DNA from: Chloroflexota bacterium
GTDB taxonomy: Bacteria > Chloroflexota > Dehalococcoidia > DSTF01 > JACRBR01
NCBI GenBank assembly: GCA_021813085.1
Contig: JAKAMA010000056.1
Location: 1-9,928 of the forward strand
DNA: 9,928 nucleotides
Reading direction: 5' to 3'
Below are positions 1-5,351 of this stretch, one piece after another. A program made the position numbers and the translations under genes. The notes beneath the pieces were generated by a model. That model was not told where the DNA came from. It saw nothing but the letters and a program-made list of their open reading frames with translations, and ran no database searches. The first letter of the stretch is position 1. Every line of letters begins with the position of its first letter.

Positions 1-1373
1 AGGTAGTCGACGAGGATCGCGTTGCCGTAGAAGTCGGTCCGGCCGTCGATGAACACCTTCGTGCCGGGGTAGAGCTTGTCGATCTCATAACCGGCCGCGT
101 TGTAGTCGCCAAGCAGGCGCCGGCCGGCGAGGTGGTCGCGCACGTACGCCGTGCCTGCGGCGGGGTAGCCGTGGGCCGACGGCGTCCAGAGCGAGAGCGC
201 GCCGTCACCGAACGCGAGGGCGGCCGGGACGACGAGCGCCACCACTAGCAGCGGCAGGGCGATGGCGGCGGCGAGCGGCGTGCGCACCGATGAGTCGGCC
301 GCGCTGCTCGCGCCGCGCCATCGCCGCGCCATCGCGCCGCCGGCGATCGGCACGACCACCAGCGCCGCGAACGGCGCGTTGCGCACCGCTTCCATGCTGA
401 GCGCGGCGGTGGCGAGCGCGACGAGCACGAGGAAGGGGCGCGGCCGCGTGCGCGAGACGACCGCGAGCACGAGGAGCAGCGCGGCCAGGAAGATCGGCCA
501 GTGGAAGATGTTGATCGGGTCGGGGCGCTGCCACTCCGCGACGGCGGCGTTGGCCGCATGCCCATCGAGGAGGTAGCGCAGCGGGTAGAGGAGCAGCGCG
601 GGGCCGTGGGGGTTGGCGCTGACGGCGATGATGCAGGCGGCGGTGACGGCGAGCGGCGCGCGGAGGTCAACGCCGGCGTCGCCACGCCAGCGCTCCCAGG
701 CGCGAGCGGCGACCCAGCAGCCGAGCAGCATCAGGCCGTAGAAGACGCCCAGGTGCAGGTTCGCCCAGAGCGCGAACAACGGCGGCAGCAGCCAGACGCG
801 TGATTTCCCGGACGGGCCGTCCGGCCTGCCGGCGTCGTGCTCTTCGATCAGCGCGAGCACGACGGCGAACAGGAGCCAGGAGAAGAGCTGCGGCCGGACC
901 GTCAGGAACATCCGCAGGACCGCGCCGGAGAGCAGCGTGAGCGCGACCAGCGGGCGCGTGCCGGCGCCGGCGCGGCGGCCAAGCGAGAACATCAGCAGCA
1001 TGGCCGCGAAGGTGACGCCGTCGAAGAGGAGGACGTTGCCGGCGTACCCGAACATCGACTCGACGACGTAGATGATCGCCTCGGACAGCCATTCGTGCGC
1101 CACCCAGGGCCTGCCCGCCATCGTCCACGAGAACGGGTCGTGCATCGGGATGCCGGAGGTGACGATGATCTGGCCGGTGCGGAGGTGCCACCAGAAATCG
1201 TTGTCGACGCGGTGCACGAAGGGCAGCACGGCGATGGCGGCGAAGATCATCGCGAGCTGCACGCGGACGATGGGCACGCCGCGCAGGCGCGGGGCGCCGC
1301 GCAGCAGGCGGAGGTGCGGACGCGCGTCATCGGGCGCTTCGAGGCTGTCGGGCCGGAACTGGCGTGCGTACAT
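1..1373 (-). CDS. Large polytopic membrane protein, C-terminus cut by window edge
   Basis: An open frame with no stop runs from an ATG at 1373 to the left edge: 457 complete codons, with the C-terminus missing. After a ~35-residue basic cytoplasmic-looking N-terminus come about eight or more hydrophobic segments (first near residues 38-52). A loop after the first segment reads DFWWHLRTGQ (59-68), IPMHDPFSW (75-83) and HEWLSEA (93-99). This resembles a recurrent bacterial family of multi-spanning proteins with a GT-C-like layout, in which an acidic/aromatic first outer loop follows TM1. The last visible stretch, IDGRTDFYGN (442-451), follows the final TM and looks like the start of an extracytoplasmic tail. 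The start lies 5 bp after the stop of the upstream membrane-protein gene, so co-transcription and translational coupling are likely. The Shine-Dalgarno is weak. A function in surface glycan or protein glycosylation is inferred; the family is not firmly recognised and no catalytic residues can be assigned. Confidence 0.8.
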   Translation of the reverse strand, partial: MYARQFRPDSLEAPDDARPHLRLLRGAPRLRGVPIVRVQLAMIFAAIAVLPFVHRVDNDFWWHLRTGQIIVTSGIPMHDPFSWTMAGRPWVAHEWLSEAIIYVVESMFGYAGNVLLFDGVTFAAMLLMFSLGRRAGAGTRPLVALTLLSGAVLRMFLTVRPQLFSWLLFAVVLALIEEHDAGRPDGPSGKSRVWLLPPLFALWANLHLGVFYGLMLLGCWVAARAWERWRGDAGVDLRAPLAVTAACIIAVSANPHGPALLLYPLRYLLDGHAANAAVAEWQRPDPINIFHWPIFLAALLLVLAVVSRTRPRPFLVLVALATAALSMEAVRNAPFAALVVVPIAGGAMARRWRGASSAADSSVRTPLAAAIALPLLVVALVVPAALAFGDGALSLWTPSAHGYPAAGTAYVRDHLAGRRLLGDYNAAGYEIDKLYPGTKVFIDGRTDFYGNAILVDY

Positions 1374-1378
1374 CGCAG

Positions 1379-3034
1379 CTAGGACTTCCGTTTGAAGATG
1401 GTCGCGCCGGGGCCGTCGTAGAGCATGGCGTAGCGTGGGTCGGCGCGCAGGGCGGCGATGAGCGGTGCGCAGCATGGCGCGTCGCTCGTGGTGTCAGCCC
1501 TGGGCGATAGTTTGGGGACGTACACATCATCGAACGGCTCGCCGGTGCGGGTCGACCACGAAGCGAGACAGGCGGCGTCCGCCACGGCGCAGTCCTGGAG
1601 CGCCTGATACTGGCGGACCCTGCGGCCGTAGGCGCCGCCACGCAGCCACTCGCTCCCCTGTACTGTTGCCAGGCTGCGGCGGCCGGCCAGCACCGGGAAC
1701 CACTCGGACGTGCGGTCGACCGACCAGGCGTCGCCGCTGACGACGACGAAGCGGGCATCCGGCGCGGTGTTCGCGCGCACCCAGGCCATCGCCGCGCGCT
1801 CGTCCGCGCTCATGCCGGTGAGGATCTTCGACGACGTCGTCGACACGGAGAACGCCGGGTAGGCGAGTGCGAGCGCAAGCGCGGCCGGCGCGAGCCAGCG
1901 CGGGGCGCGGCGCGGGACGCCGCCGACGGATGACGCGACCGACGACGGCGTAGCCCACTTCGCGGCGAGTGGGAACACCACATCGCAGAGGGCGACCGCG
2001 GCGAGCAGCGCCACGACGACCGTCGCGCTGGTGCGGAAACCGCGCTGGTCGAAGACGGCGAGCGCGAGCAGCCAGGACGGCAGCAGGTACTGGCGCGTCG
2101 CGAGGCAGGCGGCGATGCCGAGGAGGGCGAGCGCGCCGGTGAGCGGGAAGAGCGATTCGCCGGTGACGCCGAACTGGGCGAGGAGCGTCAGCGGCTGCCA
2201 GGGCGATGACGACGTCGACGAGGCGGCGGCGAGGAACGGACCCGGACCGTGCTGGATGACGACCGTGAGCCACCACGGCGAGGTAAGCGTGGCAACGCCG
2301 GCGGAGACGGCGGCGGTGAGGACGAGGGACCGCCGGTCGCGGCCGAACGCGAGGAAGAACACCGCGGCGGTGATGGCGGCGAACCAGGCCATCTCCAGGT
2401 GGCTGAGCACGGCGAGCGAGGCCACGACGACAACGAGGAGCGCGGAGGAGGCCGTGCGACGGCGGTACATGCGGCGCACGGCAGAGAGGGCGAGGATAGC
2501 GAAGAGGTAACCCGGGGCGCGCGTGAGGCCGCCACCCATGATCATCCAGGTGATCGATGCGGGCAGGAAGGCGAAGAGCCAGACCGCAACGGCAACCGCC
2601 TGCCGTGTGCGCAGCATCTCGCGTGCCAGCAGGTAGAAGGCGGGGATGGCGAGCACGCTGCACGCGAGGGGGACGAACCGCAGGACCTGCGTCAGCGAGG
2701 CGCCGGTCAGGTCATTGAGGACGCCGGCCACGTAGAAGGCGAGCGGCGGATAGGCGAAGGGCAGATGTTCGGCGTTGTACGACGTGAAGGCGGGCAGGTG
2801 ATAGCCGGCTGCCAGGAGGTCGCGCACCATCGCGACGAACATGCCGCCATCGTTCAGGGGGAATCCGGAGGCGAGGACGAAGGACGCCCGCACGAGGGAG
2901 CCGACGGCAACGGCGCCGATGAGCAGGAGCGCCGCGGCGCGCGGGGAGATGTCCGTCTCAACGCCCGCGCCGGACGCGATGAGCCGCAGCGGTGCGTCTT
3001 CCGGCCGCGATGCAGGACCCGCGCGCAACTGCAA
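1379..3034 (-). CDS. GT-C-type membrane glycosyltransferase-like protein
   Basis: Predicted multi-spanning membrane protein of about 551 aa. The frame is open further up, to a TTG at 3136 (585 aa). I prefer the TTG at 3032-3034 because GGGGA sits 7 nt before it and the extra N-terminal residues look unstructured. In 585-aa numbering, TM1 is about 67-91. It is followed by LNDGGMF (94-100), with D96 in the position of the GT-C first-loop acidic residue, and by AYPPLAFY (128-135), which resembles the PP-containing loop of PMT/GT39-like enzymes. About ten further hydrophobic helices follow, then a ~150-residue soluble C-terminal domain containing SEWFPVLAGRRS and several Cys. Such enzymes transfer sugars from polyprenyl-phosphate donors to lipids or proteins on the outer face of the membrane. 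Substrate and activity are inferred. It lies 5 bp upstream of a second membrane protein and diverges from the Flp pilin genes. Confidence 0.8.
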   Translation of the reverse strand: MQLRAGPASRPEDAPLRLIASGAGVETDISPRAAALLLIGAVAVGSLVRASFVLASGFPLNDGGMFVAMVRDLLAAGYHLPAFTSYNAEHLPFAYPPLAFYVAGVLNDLTGASLTQVLRFVPLACSVLAIPAFYLLAREMLRTRQAVAVAVWLFAFLPASITWMIMGGGLTRAPGYLFAILALSAVRRMYRRRTASSALLVVVVASLAVLSHLEMAWFAAITAAVFFLAFGRDRRSLVLTAAVSAGVATLTSPWWLTVVIQHGPGPFLAAASSTSSSPWQPLTLLAQFGVTGESLFPLTGALALLGIAACLATRQYLLPSWLLALAVFDQRGFRTSATVVVALLAAVALCDVVFPLAAKWATPSSVASSVGGVPRRAPRWLAPAALALALAYPAFSVSTTSSKILTGMSADERAAMAWVRANTAPDARFVVVSGDAWSVDRTSEWFPVLAGRRSLATVQGSEWLRGGAYGRRVRQYQALQDCAVADAACLASWSTRTGEPFDDVYVPKLSPRADTTSDAPCCAPLIAALRADPRYAMLYDGPGATIFKRKS

Positions 3035-3123
3035 TCTGCTATCCCCGTGGGAGTATCGGCCAAGGGCGGGCAGCGGATGAGCGCGTGGCGCCGGGGCGAG
3101 GGCGGCAGCGGCAAGTTGTAAAA

Positions 3124-3167
3124 GAATCCCTAACAAAGTCCGAAGAAACCCCTACAGGGATTCCCTG
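3124..3167. promoter_or_regulatory. Operator-like palindrome cluster between divergent genes
   Basis: The divergent region holds an inverted 8-bp repeat, GAATCCCT (3124-3131) and AGGGATTC (3156-3163), with centres 32 bp apart, about three helical turns. The right arm is part of a perfect 13-bp palindrome, CAGGGATTCCCTG (3155-3167), and overlaps CCCTACAGGG (3150-3159). Three CCCT and one AGGG cores thus lie within 44 bp, in an AT-richer patch of otherwise very GC-rich DNA. This is the expected look of a transcription-factor site shared by the minus-strand glycosyltransferase pair and the plus-strand pilins. The regulator is unknown and nothing in the window encodes one. No clear -35/-10 pair could be fixed on either strand. 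Confidence 0.45.
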
Positions 3168-3226
3168 ATGTGCCGAGACTCTAGTTGGCAGCGCAGGCAG
3201 CGCCGGGAGGGCCGGCGGCACGCGCT

Positions 3227-3316
3227 GGACGCCCGCAGTCCGGGGGCCGGGCGGCGTCCTTCTACCCCTCGTAGAGGACCACAGGCAGGCAGGGAACCCG
3301 ATCGCCCCCGGTCGGG
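3227..3316 (+). other. Structured leader upstream of the first pilin gene
   Basis: The stretch before the first pilin can form three consecutive hairpins. The first is 3227-3259, with 7-bp arms GGACGCC/GGCGTCC. The second is 3261-3275, TCTAC/GTAGA, which competes with an overlapping CCTC/GAGG stem at 3267-3277. The third is 3297-3316, CCCGATCG/CGGTCGGG, with one T-G wobble and a CCCC loop. The pilin ribosome binding site follows 15 nt after the last stem. It does not match a riboswitch class I know. It may stabilise an abundant pilin mRNA or control its translation. If transcription starts near 3190 the leader would be about 150 nt, but the start site is not known. Confidence 0.4.
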
Positions 3317-3345
3317 TGTGTAGTTCCAACCAAGGGGGAACGGGA

Positions 3346-3582
3346 ATGATCAACGAACTGGCTCTCCGGGTGGTCGTTGCCCTGCAGAGCATCGGACAGG
3401 CGATCGAGGCGAAGTTCCAGGATGAGGACGGGCAGACGCTGGCCGAGTACGGCCTGATCATGGCGGTCATCGCCGTGGCCGTCGTCGTGGGCGCGGGCTT
3501 CATCTTCCGGAACGCCATCGTCAACTCGTTCAAGGGCGCGACGAACTGTCTGAACAACGCACCATCCAGCAGCGCCTGCTAA
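3346..3582 (+). CDS. Flp-type pilin, copy 1
   Basis: Class III (Flp/Tad) prepilin of 78 aa. A leader of 29 residues ends in DEDG, followed by QTLAEYGLIM. The G|QTLAEY arrangement (G29, E34, Y35) is the Flp cleavage signature G/XXXXEY read by a TadV-type prepilin peptidase. A hydrophobic helix (about 36-53) follows, then a short polar tail with Cys68 and Cys78. The mature subunit would be 49 aa and would assemble by the Tad machinery into thin adhesive pili. The ATG at 3346 is chosen over the in-frame GTG at 3316 because AAGGGGG (3332-3338) precedes it by 7 nt. The leader is longer than in many Flp pilins. No tad assembly genes lie in the window, so they must be elsewhere or beyond its edges. 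A near copy follows 84 bp downstream. Confidence 0.93.
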   Translation: MINELALRVVVALQSIGQAIEAKFQDEDGQTLAEYGLIMAVIAVAVVVGAGFIFRNAIVNSFKGATNCLNNAPSSSAC

Positions 3583-3606
3583 GCCACTGATCCATCCGCA
3601 GAGCAA

Positions 3607-3643
3607 GCTGGCGGGGCGCGGCTCCGTGCCGCACCCCGCCAGC
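3607..3643 (+). terminator. Strong intercistronic hairpin between the two pilin genes
   Basis: A perfect 10-bp stem GCTGGCGGGG/CCCCGCCAGC encloses one mismatch, a further 5-bp stem GCGGC/GCCGC and a TCCGT loop. There is no T-tract after it (AAGAACA follows). It lies 24 nt after the stop of pilin 1 and ends 11 nt before the ribosome binding site of pilin 2. It could be a partial terminator or a 3'-end stabiliser giving unequal expression of the two pilins. Confidence 0.6.
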
Positions 3644-3666
3644 AAGAACATCCAAGGGGGGAGATC

Positions 3667-3900
3667 ATGAACACACTGGCCCTTCGCGTCGCCGTGGCCA
3701 TCCAGAGTCTCGGTCAGGCGATTGCATCGAAGTTCCAGGATGAAGAGGGCCAGACGCTGGCCGAGTACGGACTGATCATGGCCGTCGTCGCGGTGGCCGT
3801 GGTCGTCGGCGCCGGGTTCCTCTTCAGGAACGCCATCGTCAACTCGTTCAACGGCGCGACAAACTGCCTCAACAACGCACCGTCCAGCAGCGCCTGCTAG
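3667..3900 (+). CDS. Flp-type pilin, copy 2
   Basis: Class III (Flp/Tad) prepilin of 77 aa, a tandem paralogue of the preceding gene. Aligned from LALRV onward, the two differ at only 9 of 74 positions, and at only 3 in the mature part (I/V, I/L, K/N). The leader ends DEEG (G28), cleavage precedes QTLAEY with E33 and Y34, and the hydrophobic helix spans about 35-52. Cys67 and Cys77 match the Cys pair of copy 1 and might form a disulfide loop after export. The ATG at 3667 is supported by AAGGGGGGAG at 3654-3663. It probably gives a second major subunit of the same Tad pilus, either as a dosage copy or for mixed fibres. A strong hairpin follows the stop codon. Confidence 0.93.
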   Translation: MNTLALRVAVAIQSLGQAIASKFQDEEGQTLAEYGLIMAVVAVAVVVGAGFLFRNAIVNSFNGATNCLNNAPSSSAC

Positions 3901-3925
3901 CGGCGCGCCGCAACAAGGCCCGATG

Positions 3926-3957
3926 TAAGGGGCGCGGTCGTTCGGCCGTGCCCCTTA
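3926..3957 (+). terminator. Hairpin terminator after the pilin pair
   Basis: An 8-bp perfect stem TAAGGGGC/GCCCCTTA continues through a G-T wobble, CGG/CCG, another wobble and C-G, to a small GTTC loop. It lies 25 nt after the stop of pilin 2. No T-tract follows the stem (TGACGTCC). It most likely ends the pilin transcript, since a new promoter begins at 4028. Confidence 0.6.
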
Positions 3958-4027
3958 TGACGTCCATCGGCTACGGTGCCGGGCGGCGGGACGGGCTCCG
4001 CGGCCACGGCGGCGCGCCCGCCGATTC

Positions 4028-4056
4028 TTGATCGTGCACACACGCTGGCCTATCAT
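4028..4056 (+). promoter_or_regulatory. Sigma-70-like promoter of the aminotransferase gene
   Basis: TTGATC (4028-4033) and TATCAT (4051-4056) are separated by exactly 17 bp, a good match to the housekeeping consensus. Transcription would start near 4063, giving a leader of about 76 nt before the GTG start at 4139. An 8-bp direct repeat CGTGCACA lies at 4033-4040, overlapping the -35 end, and again at 4075-4082, just after the start point. The 42-bp spacing is about four helical turns, and the repeat may be an operator. Confidence 0.6.
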
Positions 4057-4125
4057 GAGCGCACTATGTGAGGGCGTGCACAATCTCCTCCGGTTGGCCC
4101 GACCCTCGAGAAGGCCTACGGCCTG

Positions 4126-4132
4126 TAAGGAG
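4126..4132 (+). promoter_or_regulatory. Ribosome binding site fixing the aminotransferase start
   Basis: TAAGGAG lies 6 nt before the GTG at 4139 and supports that start over the longer reading frame from 4028, which begins inside the promoter. A small hairpin AGGCC-TAC-GGCCT (4112-4124) ends just before it. CTCCT at 4085-4089 could pair with AGGAG at 4128-4132. Confidence 0.7.
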
Positions 4133-4138
4133 CCCCCT

Positions 4139-5245
4139 GTGTCCGTGAACCTGCGCATCCCCGGCCCTACCCCCTGCCCCGACGACGTCCTCCAGGCGAT
4201 GTCGCGCCAGATGATCAACCACCGCGGCCCCGAGTTCGCGGAGATCGTCGGGCGCATCACGGACGGCCTCAAGACGCTGTTCGAGACGAAGAACGACGTG
4301 CTGACGCTGACGTCGGCCGGCACCGGGGCGATGGAGTCGGCGGTGGTGAACACGCTGTCGCCGGGGGACCGGGCGCTGGTGGTGTCGATCGGCGTCTTCG
4401 GCAACCGCTTTGCGGACATCTGCCGGACGTACGGGGTGAACGTCGACACGCTGGACTTCGAGCAGGGCACGGCAGCCGACCCGGAGCGCGTCGCGGAGGC
4501 GCTCAAGGCTGACGCGACCTACAAGGCGGTGCTGGTCACGCACAACGAGACCTCGACCGGCGTGACGAACGACCTCGGCGCGATCGCGAAGGCGATCCGC
4601 GGCGTGCGGCCGCAGATCCTGGTGCTGGTCGACGCGATCAGCAGCCTCGGCTCGCTGCCGCTGCCGGTGGACGCGTGGGACCTCGATGTGGTGCTGACCG
4701 GCTCGCAGAAGGGCTGGATGGTGCCGCCGGGGATGGCGATGGTGTCGGTGAGCAAGCGGGCGTGGGAGGCCATCGCCGCGACGAAGAGCCCGCGCTACTA
4801 CTTCGACTACACGAAGGCGAAGAGCTTCCTGGAGAAGGGCCAGACGCCGTGGACGCCGGCGGTCAGCGTGTACTTCGCGATGGACGTCGCGCTGCGGACC
4901 CTGCTCGCGGAGGGGCTGCCGCGGATCCACGCGCGGCACGCGCGCATCGGCCAGATGACGCGCGACGGCGTGAAGGCGCTGGGGCTGAAGCTCCTCGCGG
5001 ACGAGCGCGTGGCCTCGAACACCGTGACGGCGGTGCGGGTGCCGGACGGCGTCGACGGCGCGGCACTGAACAAGCTGATGCGGACGGAGTACAACACGGT
5101 GCTCGCGGGCGGCCAGGGCCCCCTGGCGGGCAAGATCTTCCGCATCGGCCACCTGGGCCTGGTGACGGAGGCGGACATCCGGGCGTGCCTGGACGCGCTC
5201 CGGCTGGCGCTGCCGCGCGTCGGGTTCGCGCCCGTCGCGGCATAG
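4139..5245 (+). CDS. Class V PLP aminotransferase (serine pathway candidate)
   Basis: Fold-type I, class V aminotransferase of 368 aa, normal for the alanine-glyoxylate/serine-pyruvate aminotransferase group. The N-terminal IPGPTPCPDDVL is the family signature that contacts substrate. SAGTGAMES (59-67) forms the PLP phosphate loop. VDAISS carries the pyridine-binding Asp165. TGSQKGWMVPPG carries the Schiff-base Lys191. KIFRIGHLG near the C-terminus carries Arg335, the usual carboxylate-binding residue. The gene precedes serA in the same direction. It is therefore a good candidate for the phosphoserine aminotransferase step (3-phosphohydroxypyruvate plus glutamate to phosphoserine), in place of a classical SerC. 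Alternatives are alanine- or serine-glyoxylate aminotransferase, and sequence alone cannot decide between them. The GTG start is chosen from TAAGGAG 6 nt upstream. The first residues of the longer frame are promoter and leader. Confidence 0.92.
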   Translation: MSVNLRIPGPTPCPDDVLQAMSRQMINHRGPEFAEIVGRITDGLKTLFETKNDVLTLTSAGTGAMESAVVNTLSPGDRALVVSIGVFGNRFADICRTYGVNVDTLDFEQGTAADPERVAEALKADATYKAVLVTHNETSTGVTNDLGAIAKAIRGVRPQILVLVDAISSLGSLPLPVDAWDLDVVLTGSQKGWMVPPGMAMVSVSKRAWEAIAATKSPRYYFDYTKAKSFLEKGQTPWTPAVSVYFAMDVALRTLLAEGLPRIHARHARIGQMTRDGVKALGLKLLADERVASNTVTAVRVPDGVDGAALNKLMRTEYNTVLAGGQGPLAGKIFRIGHLGLVTEADIRACLDALRLALPRVGFAPVAA

Positions 5246-5284
5246 GCGCGGGCGGCCGGATCCGGCCCACACACGCACAGCCAC

Positions 5285-5312
5285 GAGGGGCGGCCCGGCC
5301 GGGCTGCCCCTC
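5285..5312 (+). terminator. Hairpin between the aminotransferase gene and serA
   Basis: GAGGGGC and GCCCCTC flank a G-T wobble and the self-complementary GCCCGGCCGGGC, giving a stem of 11 to 12 bp. CTTCATCC follows rather than a T-tract. It may be a terminator, an attenuator, or an intercistronic hairpin lowering serA relative to the aminotransferase. No clear separate serA promoter was found in the remaining ~40 nt. Confidence 0.5.
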
Positions 5313-5339
5313 CTTCATCCCGGCGTCGGCCGCGCAATG

Positions 5340-5345
5340 AGGGAG
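5340..5345 (+). promoter_or_regulatory. Ribosome binding site deciding the serA start
   Basis: AGGGAG sits 6 nt before GTG 5352 and directly after the ATG at 5337, so it can serve only the GTG. The sequence before 5337 (GTCGGCCGCGCA) has no Shine-Dalgarno. Confidence 0.6.
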
Positions 5346-5351
5346 CAGGCG

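Noticed and set aside
2249..3121. 290-aa plus-strand frame opposite the glycosyltransferase gene
   Set aside because: Glu/Gly/Arg-rich, antisense to a hydrophobic multi-TM protein; typical GC-rich shadow.
3316..3345. Upstream GTG start for pilin 1
   Set aside because: It lies at the end of the leader hairpin and before the strong ribosome binding site at 3332-3338; copy 2 also begins at the equivalent of 3346.
3170..3345. Known riboswitch (for example c-di-GMP) before the pilins
   Set aside because: No recognised conserved core was seen; only simple hairpins can be supported.
4028..4138. 37-residue N-terminal extension of the aminotransferase
   Set aside because: The TTG start is itself the -35 box of a good promoter, and family members begin near the IPGPTP motif.
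4064..5284. 406-aa minus-strand frame opposite the aminotransferase
   Set aside because: Arg/His/Val-rich shadow of a clear aminotransferase, with no motifs or ribosome binding site.
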